64,000 nt of DNA from Caldilineaceae bacterium (GTDB taxonomy: Bacteria > Chloroflexota > Anaerolineae > Caldilineales > Caldilineaceae): the NCBI GenBank assembly GCA_019637685.1, contig JAHBVF010000005.1:1-64000 (forward strand), read 5' to 3'. Shown here piece after piece: positions 18,064 to 30,093 of this stretch (the stretch's first letter is position 1; every line of letters begins with the position of its first letter). The position numbers and the translations under genes are program-made. The notes beneath the pieces are model-generated. The model was not told the DNA's origin, searched no databases, and worked only from the letters and a program-made list of their open reading frames with translations.

Positions 18064-18480
18064 AGGTATATCCTCAGTTGTGAGTAGTTTTCCCGCAAAG
18101 GCATACGCGTACAAAGAAGACAATCAAATTCATACCCTGCCCGTAACTGTCCTTCTTTCTGTACACATATTTTTACCGTACAGACGTCTTTTTGCCCTGA
18201 TGTCTTTGTGGTTGACGCCTGTATTGTATCTCAAAACCATCGGAAATGTGTAAGGGTGCAACCGGTCGCATTCATCAACCTCTGAAATTGTAGGCGAATG
18301 GACTGGTGTACTATAATCAATCGTGGAATTCTTCGCTTATTGGCGTTTCTCCTTGAGAGCTACGGGAGACGACACGCCACTCCTCCGCAATGACGCGCTC
18401 CCCTGCCGATGACGACGCAGCCGCAGAGAGATCAGCGAACGACACAGAGCCAACACTTTTGTTCAGCAGAAAGTAGTAGT
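18064..18480. other. Divergent intergenic region, moxR and phosphofructokinase
   Basis: These 417 bases hold no gene. The only clear signal is the sigma70-type promoter at 18288-18317. An in-frame upstream extension of the phosphofructokinase frame to 18409 has no ribosome site. Confidence 0.6.
18288..18317 (+). promoter_or_regulatory. Promoter of the phosphofructokinase operon
   Basis: TTGTAG (18288-18293) and a consensus TATAAT (18312-18317) are 18 bases apart. The leader to the ATG at 18481 would be about 155 bases. Confidence 0.55.
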
Positions 18481-20721
18481 ATGCCCAAACGACTCGGAGT
18501 TTTGACCAGCGGCGGTGACGCCCAGGGAATGAATGCGGCGATCCGCGCCACTGTTCGGGCGGCCTTGGACCAGGGCGCTGATGTATACGGTATTTATGAA
18601 GGCTACCAGGGAATGATCGACGGTGGCAATTACATCCGTCGGGTAAACTGGGCTGCCAGTGGGGGTATTCTGCACAAAGGCGGCACAATTTTGGGCACGG
18701 CCCGCAGCCCTGAATTTCGCACACGCGAGGGCAGGCGCAAGGCCGTGGCCAACCTCCTGCGCCACGGCATCGATCGGTTGGTAGTCATCGGCGGCGACGG
18801 CAGCCTGACCGGGGCCAGCCTGCTGCGCCAGGAATGGAAAGGGCTTTGCCAGGAACTGGTGGAAATGGGTGAAATCGCCCAGACATTGGCAGATGCCCAT
18901 CCCTATCTGACAATTGCCGGGCTGGTTGGCTCCATCGACAACGATATGTACGGCACGGATATGACCATCGGTGCTGACAGCGCGCTCCATCGGATCACCG
19001 ACGCCATCGACGCGATTACCAGCACCGCGGCCAGCCACCAGCGAGCTTTTGTGGTGGAGGTGATGGGGCGCAATTGTGGCTATTTGGCTCTGATGGGCGC
19101 GCTGGCCTCCGGCGCGGACTGGGTGCTGATCCCCGAAAGCCCACCCAATTTAGATGACTGGGAAACCAAAATGTGCGCCATTCTGGGCGAAGGGCGCAAA
19201 AGCGGGCGTCGGGACAGTATTGTTGTGGTGGCCGAGGGCGCACAGGACCGCAATGGCAATCCCATCACCGCGGAGATGGTGAAACAGACGCTGGAAAAAC
19301 ACCTGGACGAAGAGGCCCGGGTGACAGTGCTGGGCCACGTGCAGCGGGGCGGCTCGCCCAGCGCGTATGACCGGGTGTTGAGCACACTGGTGGGCGCGGC
19401 CGCGGCCACTACGGCCCTGGCCGCGGGCGAGGATGACGAATCTATGCTGGTTGGGATTCACCACAACAAAATCACCTTTCTGCCGCTGATGGAGTGTGTG
19501 CATAAGACCCACGAACTGAACGACGCTGTGCGCAATTTGGACTTCGCCAAAGCCATGGAACTGCGGGGCAAGAACTTTCAGGACTCCTTCCGCATCCTGC
19601 GCACACTGATCCGTTCCATGCCCCACCCCCCAACGCCGGGGCAGAAGCGCATCCGTTTTGCCATCCTCAATGCCAGCGGACCCGCGCCGGGAATGAACGC
19701 GGCCGTGCGTGCCGCGGTGCGTCTGGCCGTCGACCGGGGGCACATCCCCGTGGGTGTCTATCGGGGCTTTCGGGGGCTGATCAACAACAATCTGGAAGAG
19801 TTTCAGTGGATGAGCGTCAACGGCTGGGCACCCATCGGCGGCTCCGAGTTGGGAACCAGCCGCAAAGTGCCCAGCGGCGGTGATTTTTACGCCATTGCCA
19901 AATCCCTGGAAGAGAATAAAATCGACGCCATACTGATGGTGGGTGGCTGGGCAGGCTACCACTCCATGCTCCGCCTCTACCAGGAGCGGACTACCTTCCC
20001 GGCTTTCAATATTCCGCTGATTTGCATTCCCGCCACCATCAACAACAACCTGCCCGGCACCGAACTTTGCATCGGTGCGGACACCGCGCTCAACAGCATC
20101 GTGGAAGTGGTGGACAAAATCAAACAGTCTGCCGTGGCCTCCAACCGCTGCTTTATTGTGGAGGTGATGGGGCGCTACTGCGGCTACTTGGCCCTGATGT
20201 CGGCCATTGCCACCGGCGCGGAACGGGTCTATCTCCACGAAGAAGGGGTGACGCTGAGGGAGTTGGAACAGGACATCGCGATGCTCAAAGAGGGATTCGA
20301 GCACGGCAAGCGGCTGGGGTTGATGATCCGCAATGAGAACGCCAACCCGCTCTACACCACACCTTTTCTGGCAGCCCTCTTTGAAGAAGAGGGAGGCTCG
20401 CTCTTTGATGTGCGCATCTCTGTGCTGGGCCATTTACAGCAGGGCGGCGATCCCACACCTTATGACCGGATTTTGGCGACCCGGCTGGCAGCCAAATCCA
20501 TCGATTTTATCGAAAAGTATTACCAGAAAGGTGAAGCCGACGAATCCGCGGCGGCCATTGGGCTGTTGGCTGGCGATTTCCACTTCACGCCGCTCTATGA
20601 AATTCCCCGGCTGATGGATGAGAAGAGCCAGCGCCCCAAAGAGCAATGGTGGATGGAATTGCGCCCGATTGCCAAGCTGTTGGCCCAGCCGGGGCCGGGG
20701 TTCCATAGCGATCAAACGTAA
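18481..20721 (+). CDS. Double-length 6-phosphofructokinase with degenerate second half
   Basis: The 746-residue protein is two tandem PFK domains. The N-half (1-~385) has LTSGGDAQGMNAAIR, VIGGDGS (104-108), a GSIDND loop with catalytic Asp153, and VVEVMGRNCGYLAL; glycine at both nucleotide-selecting positions fits ATP use. The C-half starts near residue 390 (FAILNASGPAPGMNAAVRA) and keeps VEVMGRYCGYLAL. Its ATP loop reads VGGWAG and its catalytic loop TINNN, with Asn521 in place of the base. This repeats the pattern of eukaryotic PFK, where the second half became regulatory. The enzyme should make fructose 1,6-bisphosphate. A PFK of another type follows 135 bases downstream. Confidence 0.9.
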   Translation: MPKRLGVLTSGGDAQGMNAAIRATVRAALDQGADVYGIYEGYQGMIDGGNYIRRVNWAASGGILHKGGTILGTARSPEFRTREGRRKAVANLLRHGIDRLVVIGGDGSLTGASLLRQEWKGLCQELVEMGEIAQTLADAHPYLTIAGLVGSIDNDMYGTDMTIGADSALHRITDAIDAITSTAASHQRAFVVEVMGRNCGYLALMGALASGADWVLIPESPPNLDDWETKMCAILGEGRKSGRRDSIVVVAEGAQDRNGNPITAEMVKQTLEKHLDEEARVTVLGHVQRGGSPSAYDRVLSTLVGAAAATTALAAGEDDESMLVGIHHNKITFLPLMECVHKTHELNDAVRNLDFAKAMELRGKNFQDSFRILRTLIRSMPHPPTPGQKRIRFAILNASGPAPGMNAAVRAAVRLAVDRGHIPVGVYRGFRGLINNNLEEFQWMSVNGWAPIGGSELGTSRKVPSGGDFYAIAKSLEENKIDAILMVGGWAGYHSMLRLYQERTTFPAFNIPLICIPATINNNLPGTELCIGADTALNSIVEVVDKIKQSAVASNRCFIVEVMGRYCGYLALMSAIATGAERVYLHEEGVTLRELEQDIAMLKEGFEHGKRLGLMIRNENANPLYTTPFLAALFEEEGGSLFDVRISVLGHLQQGGDPTPYDRILATRLAAKSIDFIEKYYQKGEADESAAAIGLLAGDFHFTPLYEIPRLMDEKSQRPKEQWWMELRPIAKLLAQPGPGFHSDQT

Positions 20722-20856
20722 TGACGCTTTGCACAAGCAATGGCGTCGTGGGACGAAACAGGCTTGGGAAACGCAGAAAAGGTTGCGTACTCGTACGCCT
20801 TATTTTTTACCCAGCCAGTATCTCGTCTTTTCTTTCTATCCGAAGGAGGCAGTGTT

Positions 20857-22023
20857 ATGCGAATAGGTATTTTGACTGGCGGCGGCGATGTACCGGGGCT
20901 GAATCCCTGTATGAAGGCAGTGGTCTATCGAGCCGAAGAAGAGGGTCACGAAGTTATCGGTATCCGCCGAGGCTGGGGCGGTCTGCTGGAAATGAACCGG
21001 GAGGATCCGGAAAGTGTGGCCAAACACACCCAACCCCTGACCAAACAGATCGTGCGCACCATTGACCGCACAGGCGGCACTTTTCTCCATTCCAGCCGCA
21101 CCAATCCAGGCAAAGTGCGCGCTTCGGCAGTGCCGGCCTTTCTGAAAGACCCGGCCCATTTGGAAGCCGAAGCCGCAGACCCCAGTCTGCGGGACTTTAC
21201 CGCCCACGTTCTGAAGAATCTGGAATTTTTGGGCATCGACCGCCTCATCCCCATCGGCGGCGACGACACCCTGAGCTATGGCGAGCGGCTGCACAGCGAA
21301 GGTTTCCCGGTGGTTGCCATCCCCAAAACTATGGACAACGACGTCTTTGGAACAGACTACTGTATCGGCTTCAGCACAGCCGTCACCCGCAGCGTCCAGT
21401 TCATCCATCAGTTGCGCACCAGCACCGGCTCCCACGAGCGCATTGCGGTGGTGGAACTCTTTGGCCGCAATTCCGGCGAGACCAGTCTGATCAGCTCCTA
21501 CCTGGCCGGTGTGGATCGCGCGCTCATCTCGGAAGTGCCCTTCGACCCGGAAAAGCTGGGCGAACTGGTGTTGCGGGACAAGAAAGCCAACCCCAGCAAC
21601 TATGCGATGGTCACTATCAGCGAAGGCGCGCACATGGCCGGCGGCGCGGTGGTGGAATATGGCGAGACCGACGCCTATGGCCATCGCAAGCTGGGCGGCA
21701 TCGGCGAGATCACCGGCGAAGCGTTGAAGAAAATTACCGGCGAGAATATTATCAACCAGCGCCTGGGCTATCTGATGCGCTCCGGCGCGCCCGATGCGAT
21801 GGACCTGATGGTGGCGACCAACTACGCGCATCTGGCCATGGACCTGATCACCGAAGGGCAAAGTGGCCGGATGGTGGCCATCCGGGAAGGCATCTACACC
21901 CACATCCCCATGAGCACCGTCACCAGTGGCCTGAAACGGGTGGATGTGGAGCAGCTCTACGACGCCGAGCAGTATCTGCCCAAAGTGCGCAATGTGATGG
22001 GCAAGCCGCTGTTCCTGTATTAA
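20857..22023 (+). CDS. Phosphofructokinase of PPi-dependent type
   Basis: The 388-residue protein starts at an ATG with GAAGGAGG upstream. It is a single PFK domain: [17 protein letters not shown] (134-137), PKTMDND with catalytic Asp160, and [10 protein letters not shown]. In this family Asp in place of Gly at the GGDG position and Lys in the PKT loop (Asp137, Lys157 here) block ATP and mark pyrophosphate-dependent enzymes. It would then phosphorylate fructose 6-phosphate reversibly with PPi. Family known, donor inferred from two residues. It follows the double-length PFK and is probably co-transcribed with it. Confidence 0.88.
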   Translation: MRIGILTGGGDVPGLNPCMKAVVYRAEEEGHEVIGIRRGWGGLLEMNREDPESVAKHTQPLTKQIVRTIDRTGGTFLHSSRTNPGKVRASAVPAFLKDPAHLEAEAADPSLRDFTAHVLKNLEFLGIDRLIPIGGDDTLSYGERLHSEGFPVVAIPKTMDNDVFGTDYCIGFSTAVTRSVQFIHQLRTSTGSHERIAVVELFGRNSGETSLISSYLAGVDRALISEVPFDPEKLGELVLRDKKANPSNYAMVTISEGAHMAGGAVVEYGETDAYGHRKLGGIGEITGEALKKITGENIINQRLGYLMRSGAPDAMDLMVATNYAHLAMDLITEGQSGRMVAIREGIYTHIPMSTVTSGLKRVDVEQLYDAEQYLPKVRNVMGKPLFLY

Positions 22024-22026
22024 AAG

Positions 22027-22180
22027 GTAGGTTGGGTAAATCCCACGCCGACGACGCTGCATGTCCTGTCAGTATCGCGTGGGATTTACTCAACACATAC
22101 ACGATATCTGGGCTGTTGGGTTCTTGCCGCAGACGTTTGAGGCGATTCGTTAGGTGTCTGGCGGCAAGAACCCAACCTAC
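22027..22180. repeat. REP-like double-hairpin element, copy 1
   Basis: The 154-bp element begins GTAGGTTGGGT and ends ACCCAACCTAC. The first hairpin pairs AAATCCCACGC (22038-22048) with GCGTGGGATTT (22077-22087); the second pairs GTTGGGTTCTTGCCGC (22114-22129) with GCGGCAAGAACCCAAC (22161-22176). It has the same architecture as 54490-54635. It starts three bases after the PFK stop codon. Confidence 0.85.
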
Positions 22181-22184
22181 GATC

Positions 22185-22213
22185 TTGTATCGCCGCATCT
22201 TTGGCACTATAAT
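22185..22213 (+). promoter_or_regulatory. Promoter of the class II aldolase gene
   Basis: TTGTAT (22185-22190) and TATAAT (22208-22213) are spaced by 17 bases, starting five bases after the REP-like element. The aldolase may therefore be transcribed separately from the PFK genes. Confidence 0.6.
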
Positions 22214-22300
22214 TGAAGCTACATTGTGCAATTTTGCACGAATGGGTATGAGCGCAACGATCCCGTATCGACGGGTGATGAATGGGAAAGGACACAATTT

Positions 22301-23713
<1,413 letters not shown>

Positions 23714-23755
23714 TTTGGGCTGTTGATGGCAGAAGCCTGCCAAAACGAGCAATGT

Positions 23756-23810
23756 AACGAGAAACGTGAAATGGAAAGAGTACCTTTGCATTCACGTTTC
23801 TCGTTTTTTT
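23756..23810 (+). terminator. Terminator of the aldolase gene
   Basis: AACGAGAAACGTGAA (23756-23770) pairs perfectly with 23791-23805, ending in seven T (23804-23810). The stem core is shared with the hairpin at 34242-34274. Confidence 0.85.
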
Positions 23811-24110
23811 GTGACTATTCAGGCCAGCGCCGGTTGAGTAGGCCACGGCAGTTTGTGGCCGTATCGAAACTCTGTTACGGTATAGTGGACGAAGTGGCAT
23901 CGATGGGGTAAAACCAGGTAGAAATCTGACCGATTTCACCCCATCGGCACCAGATCGAGGAAAGAAGGACCTTATCGAAACAGCGCTGCGAGCGCTACCG
24001 CTGGACAGTCCGCCTCGATCACGCCAGGTTCACCATCCAAAGCGTGTTGCGTCGAGAACGCCCTAACAGGAGAATGGCTACCTGCGTCCGCCGATGAACT
24101 CCTCGTGTCA
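23811..24110. other. Gene-free left flank of the decayed mobile-element zone
   Basis: No coding region is supported. An interrupted hairpin (GATGGGGT and GAAATC at about 23904-23930 against GATTTC and ACCCCATC at about 23934-23945) may be the old left end of the IS110-like element that follows. Confidence 0.45.
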
Positions 24111-25290
24111 AGCACAAGGAGGCCACAATGGGCAGTTTACCTTGGGATTGACTGGAGTACAAAGAGCCACGCGCATTCAATAACCATGGAGGTACCATCG
24201 CCGAAGAAACCATTCGCCACAGCGCCCAAGGGTTCGCCCGACTGGAGGAGCATTGCGTTCCAGCCTGGACGTGTCAGCCGCCGATTGTCGGGTGGGCATC
24301 GAGAGCAGCCAACATACTGATGATGGACTGGCTGTGGCAAAATGGATACGAGCAAGCCCATGTGGTTCCGTTGCGTGATGACAGCCAGTCGCCAGGCAAG
24401 CAGGGCAGAGCGTGGGCACGCACCGACAGCTTGAGATGCTCATTCGATTGCGAATCTACCGGTGACAGACACCTGCTCTCCACCTTGCTTCCATTCAGTT
24501 TCTTCTCGCCATCCAGCCTTACGCACTCAGGTTTCCCTGCACAACTGGTGGCGGAGCGGGTGCGAGAGCAGAATCGGCTGACTGAACTGTTAGTCGCTAC
24601 TATCCCGCCTTTCTACGCAGGCATTTTCTCTGGACACGGACATAGGGCTGGCCTTTAACGCTACCCCACCCCAGTCGCCGACGAGTTGACCTTGGAGCGA
24701 ATTCGAGGAATTGTTCTGCACTCAGGGTTATGCTCTCCCAGTGCATCGGACCAAAAAAACATTTGCGGCCTTGTAGCGGACACAGCTTCTGGCTCTGGCC
24801 GAAGTCGTTGCGTTTCAGCAAAAAGCACTCCTGCTGGCCCAACGGATGCAGCAGACCCGCGCTTTATCAAAGAGACGGAGAAATCGATTCAGGGTTTGTG
24901 GCCTCGAACATCCAGACTTCTATATATACGATTCACTGCCCGGTGCCGGGGAAGCTCTGGCCCGCTCTGTTGGAGTAAGCTGGGCGACGACCGGAGCGCT
25001 TTCCCTCGCCGGCCACCTTGCAAGCCTTGCCGGTACTGCACCGGTGACCGAAGAAAGCGGCAAATGGCGCAAGGTTCGTTTCCGCCAAGCTCAGACAAAG
25101 AGTTCCGCACGATTGTTCAGAATCCGGGCCAAGGCTTCTTCCTCCAGAAGTCTCCAGTTCCAAGGCTATTTTGCCCAGGCAAAGGAGCGAGGCCATCTCC
25201 ACCTCGGCTCCAGCCAGCACTCGCCAACCGCTGGCTGGCTATCCTTGGGACTCTCTAAGAACTGGCCAGCCTTTATGACGAAGAGTTCCA
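24111..25290 (+). pseudogene. Degenerate IS110-family transposase
   Basis: Fragments in several plus-strand frames line up in order with an IS110 (DEDD) transposase. YLGIDWSTKSH is the N-terminal catalytic start, then WLWQNGYEQAHVVP, a middle EELFCTQGYALPVHRTKK, and the C-terminal DSLPGAGEALARS and SLAGTAPVTEESGKWRKV, the transposase_20 signature. At least four frameshifts or stops separate them, so it cannot be functional. IS110 elements have no standard terminal repeats, so the ends of the element cannot be set from sequence. Confidence 0.7.
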
Positions 25291-25653
25291 TCTGCAACGG
25301 GTCAAAGCTCGCAAAATGCTCTCGTTGTTAACGCCCTTTGTGTGCTTTTGCTTGACATCGTTTCTCTCACTCTCTACTTTCATTCTGTGCAGACATGAGC
25401 GTTCCACGGTCAGATTTCGCCATTCATAGCACGGCCAGAGCGGTGTTGGATTACTGTAATCTATCGTGCTTCGACACCCTCTCTTCAACGCGCTTTTCTC
25501 CCATTTTGGGGCTTGACAAAGCGTGTCCAGCGGGTAGACCTGCAAACTGGTTTCGATACGCCTGGAAACAGCCCCAGGCTACTCAACCGACGTTTGCTAA
25601 CCGGCTGGCTTATGGCTGAATAGTCACGTATTTTTGTCCAACGGATTTTTGTT
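25291..25653. other. Gene-free stretch between the two decayed elements
   Basis: I see no gene here. The right end (25648-25653, TTTGTT) is the left target duplication of the IS21 element. Confidence 0.55.
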
Positions 25654-25938
25654 TGTTTTTGTCAACATAAAATCGCGGCGAATGATCTTCGGAAATCGCG
25701 GAGTTTGGATGGATTGTGAAAGAAAGTGATCCTCAGAAATCGCGGCGAGTGATCACGAGAAATCGCGGCGGTGGGCAAGCCCAGTGAGCAGGTGCAGGGG
25801 CTTGCGGTCAAGAAAGAGAAAGGAATACGAGAGTCAGACCACCTCCTTCCAAGAAAGCAGTGCCGTCAAGAGAGTCCACCCGACCAGGTTGTCAAAGATG
25901 CGACCGGGCCGGAGCAAGGACTGTGCTGTCAAGGGCGG

Positions 25939-26030
25939 CGGCCCAGGACGGAGCGTTTGAAGGCCAGGTTGCGCAGGCGATAGGCCTTCTGACGACAGGC
26001 GTTGGAACAGTAGTGGTTCGGGCATTTGTC
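25939..26030 (-). pseudogene. Remnant of a small zinc-finger-like IS21 accessory ORF
   Basis: The minus strand reads KCPNHYCSNACRQKAYRLR, matching the short Cys-rich ORF that some IS21 elements carry after istB. Only the central part can be recognised, and no complete frame surrounds it. Confidence 0.4.
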
Positions 26031-26308
26031 TTGGGTTGAGTGAAACTCTGACGACAGGCAGGACAAGTGGGTGATAGTGGCGGAGAGGGTATGGGCAGCC
26101 AGGAGTTTAGCCGAGTAACCTATCTTGTGTCGCAGAAGCCGGAGTCAGCCAGCACAGAAGAAGCCAGCAGGTCATGGAGCAGAGTCCATTCCGAGAGGTC
26201 CAAATCGAGACGCAGAATCATAGGGGGTCTCCAGCGTTACAAGCATTTCTGTAACAGGCATGCAGCCAAAGCAACAACAACAACAACAAACGACGTCCAT
26301 CACTGGGC

Positions 26309-27105
<797 letters not shown>

Positions 27106-27115
27106 ATGCGCCTCC

Positions 27116-28614
27116 TCAAGAAAGAGATCGTAGCGCGGAGGGGAGGCATTTCGTCGTTGCCAGAAGCAGTTCAGGCCGGTGTATCAGGTCCAGAGGCGGC
27201 AGGCTGGGTGTGACATCCCGCAGCCGGTCAAGACAGAAGCGCACCTCGGCCACACTGGTCAGACCGCCGGCTAACCGCCCCATCGTCCAGCCTGTACCGT
27301 GTCGGCGGCATAGCCCTGGTGCAGGTCCAGGACCGGACAAAGTGGCCCACGGCCTGGCGCTTCGCTCACAGTGGCTGCGCAGATGCTGGAGCAACCTCGT
27401 AGGCAGGCGGTTCACTGCTCGCCAACGGCGCAAGGGCAGGGCGTGTTCAAAGGCGCCCGGTCGTTGGTTGTCAGCAAGGGCAGATAGTGAAGTATTCAGA
27501 ATCTCCTGTTGTCGGTCATAACAGCGGGTATGGTTGGCAATCACCTGGTTGTTTCGCCACAATCTCGATGTGAAAGGGTAGGCCCGCAGTACCATCTAAG
27601 GTTTGCGTCAGGTGGCTGGGCACAGAATAGTGGTTGGTCTCAAAGGTCACCTGGCTGTAGCTAAATGAGGGTCGTTCCTGGCGAGAGATGCAGCAGGCGA
27701 AGTTGGTGTGGCAGGCAGGGTGTCAGGATGGGGCATTCTTCTCGCCACAACTGGGCCCGACTCTGGGTGGCCCGGTCTGGATGGGCGCTTGTCATCGGTC
27801 AGGCAAGGCTCTTGGCGCAAGATATTTCGGTTCAGTTTCCGCTGAAGCTCTGGCCACCTGGGGTGCAGAGGGGTGAGAAAGTTGCGGCGCACATAGCCTT
27901 ACATCGCTCCTCCACCCCGCCCTTCGTGGCCGGCCCCGGTGTGCAGTAGCGGCTCTCGAAGAGGGTACGCGAGCTGGTAAAGCTATCTGCGCCCTGCCGG
28001 TTGCGCCCGACCAGAACTGCAATGGTCGCCTTGAGGGTTGTCGGTAGCTGATGCGCTGGGGATGCCCTGGAAATGAGCAAATGGCCTGGACATGCCCCCA
28101 GAAGAAGGCTTCCCAATGCTGGGTGGAAAAGGCCATGACAAAGGTCGAGTGGAGTAGCACAGGCGCATTATGAAAGCTGCACCGTGCGCTCTTCCCCGGC
28201 CATCACCACTGGGTTTCCACCCCAGTCCATCTGGGCGTCCTCTGGATCCTGGGGTCAAAGGCCAGGGGTAGAAGACCGCAGGCCGTTCTGGCTGGCTTTT
28301 GGTGTACCTCGGCCCACGTAGCGGCGCACGCTCGATTCCGCCCTGTACATAGCCCAGTTGCTGGATGGTCTCGTAGATTTTGCGGCTGGTGAAGGCTGCT
28401 TGTGCAGTCGCTCGCCTCCGCCAGCGTTTATCCCGGTTTCGTACGCCCCCAACACCGCGCTTGCTTTCTCGCGCTGGTAGCGCTGGTTCCGGCGCATCCA
28501 GCGCCTGAAGGCGTCCAGTAGTTGCGACCCCACCTCCGTTCGATTTCTTTCATACTCTTTTTTCTCGACGTAGTAGGCATAGCGAATTCGGGCATAGTCG
28601 GTCACGGTTAGCAT
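27116..28614 (-). pseudogene. istA: Degenerate istA, IS21 transposase
   Basis: The N-terminus is clear (MLTVTDYARIRYAYYVEKK), then sequence in shifted frames (KIYETIQQLGYVQGG, VRRYVGRGTPK). The C-terminal portion at 27116-27595 reads VLRAYPFTSRL, RPGAFEHALPLRRWRA and LPPLDLIHRPEL, as in IstA. The central catalytic DDE part is scattered across frames and stops. It sits next to the right terminal repeat, as expected for IS21. Confidence 0.75.
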
Positions 28615-28742
28615 CTCCTCCTCCGTTTCGGTTCGTGGGCTGACAATTCTGCCCTCTTACCTTACCGGAGATGCGTCTACCTCCGCGATTTCTGAGGATC
28701 TCTTTCTCTCTCTACCTCCGCGATTTTATGCTATCAAAAACA

Positions 28743-28998
28743 TTTGTTCAACGGAACTATCTCATCCAGAGTCCTGTGCAATCAAACTTGACACAGCCGT
28801 CAAAAGGGCCGCTGAGCAGGGAAAGATCGAACTGTTTCCCGATATATCTGTGCTGATCAGGCTGATGGAACAAAAAATGGGACGCTGATTCACGCAGATA
28901 GACGCTGATCCAGAGAAAAATCTGCGTTCCTCTGCGTTTATCAGCGTCCAGCTTCTTTCACTATCAGCCTGAACACTACAGTTTCGCGATATATCGGT
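28743..28998. other. Gene-free right flank of the IS21 element with nested hairpin
   Basis: No gene is supported. CCGATATATC (28839-28848) and GATATATCGG (28988-28997) form an outer inverted repeat; inside it GGACGCTGAT (28880-28889) pairs with ATCAGCGTCC (28940-28949). The right outer arm overlaps the target duplication of the MITE that begins at 28999. Confidence 0.6.
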
Positions 28999-29130
28999 GA
29001 GTCCACTGCAAAAAGGTCAATTTCTCCCGCGGAGACGCAGAGTCGCAGAGAATTTCAGGAGAGAATCCTTCTTTTTATCAGCGCTTATCAGTATCTATCA
29101 GTGGCTCCAAAGGCTTTTTGCAGTAGAGTC
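28999..29130. repeat. MITE, copy 1, with 6-bp target duplication
   Basis: The 132-bp element has inverted ends ACTGCAAAAAG (29005-29015) and CTTTTTGCAGT (29114-29124), each with six more bases outside. ATCGGT occurs immediately on both sides (28993-28998 and 29131-29136). The same sequence, inverted and slightly shorter, is at 33221-33342. It has no coding content and would need a transposase supplied in trans. Confidence 0.85.
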
Positions 29131-29271
29131 ATCGGTCCAATACCAAAGGATATATCCCCAGTGCAACGAAAATGGGCCTACTCCCCTTTGGCATTTGCGC
29201 AAAGACCCATTCCCCATTATTCTGAAAGAACCCTCCGGTGTGTGTTCCGCTCTCCCGCCACAGGAGTTTCA

Positions 29272-30093
29272 ATGGCTTGGTTTCGAACAATTATAGTTGG
29301 ATTTCTCTGCCCTATTGTTGCATCAGTTGTGATATTTTTCCCTTCAACTTCGGTTGAATCCGCCTTTGGTGCTAATGAAGAAATCGCCATTTTCCCAACG
29401 ACACCCACCTTTTCCCAATCCTTTTTTGTGACTGTCTCCGGGCAGTGGGTCAACTCCTGCGTGCCCAGGCTCGATTCTTTTGCGGTGGACGGGACCAGCC
29501 TGCGGCTGACAGCCCGCACGCCTGGGCCGACAATCATCTGTCAGGAGAAGCTGACCGACTGGGGGCTTTCCGTGCGTGTCCCGGCCCAGGAGCCAAACTT
29601 CTACTGGGTAGATATGAAAATCATTTCTGGTGTCACAGGCCAGACTCTCTCCGTGGCCAGACGAGAATTTGAGATTGTGGGCGGGCTTCAAATCATCCCC
29701 GCTCTGCCCTTGGCAACCGAAGATGTCACCCTGCGTCTGGCCGGTCTGAATCCAGACGGCTGTGTGCCCTATTATGTGTCTCACCAATTGCAGGGGCAGA
29801 CAGTGATGGTGGAGGCCCAGATTCCCGATGGCGTCTGTGGACAGGTGCCAACGCCCTGGCAAATGGAGGCATCTATCGACCCACACCCAGCCGGGGCGTA
29901 TCAGGCAGAATTGTATATCACTGACCACCGCTATATCCCACCCCAGCGCACCCGTTTTCTGGCCGGTTCTTTTGTCATCGCCGAACGTATCCTGACCTAC
30001 TATTTTCCCTTGTGGGGCTGCTTTGGGCCGGATATTGCGCCGAAGGGCTGTACAGCCATTGAACCAGCCAGCCAGCAGGGGGTTGTGCCGTGA
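29272..30093 (+). CDS. Exported protein with two duplicated beta-rich domains
   Basis: The 273-residue protein has a signal peptide (MAWFRTIIVGFLCPIVASVV) and AGGAG upstream of the ATG; an upstream extension of the frame into the MITE is not needed. The mature part looks like two copies of one ~90-residue domain. The first has SCVPRLDSFAVDGTSLRL, then ICQEK and FYWVDMKI; the second has GCVPYYVSHQLQGQTVMV, then VCGQVP and AYQAELYI. Each may form one disulfide. I do not recognise a family. Its stop overlaps the start of the TrmH gene (GTGA), so the two are co-translated, though no functional link is apparent. Confidence 0.7.
   Translation: MAWFRTIIVGFLCPIVASVVIFFPSTSVESAFGANEEIAIFPTTPTFSQSFFVTVSGQWVNSCVPRLDSFAVDGTSLRLTARTPGPTIICQEKLTDWGLSVRVPAQEPNFYWVDMKIISGVTGQTLSVARREFEIVGGLQIIPALPLATEDVTLRLAGLNPDGCVPYYVSHQLQGQTVMVEAQIPDGVCGQVPTPWQMEASIDPHPAGAYQAELYITDHRYIPPQRTRFLAGSFVIAERILTYYFPLWGCFGPDIAPKGCTAIEPASQQGVVP

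Noticed and set aside
24686-25331. Open frames in the decayed IS110 zone as separate genes
   Set aside because: They are pieces of one transposase in different frames and none is complete.
29101-29271. Start of the exported protein inside the MITE
   Set aside because: The ATG at 29272 has a good ribosome site and begins a signal peptide; the extension covers MITE sequence.
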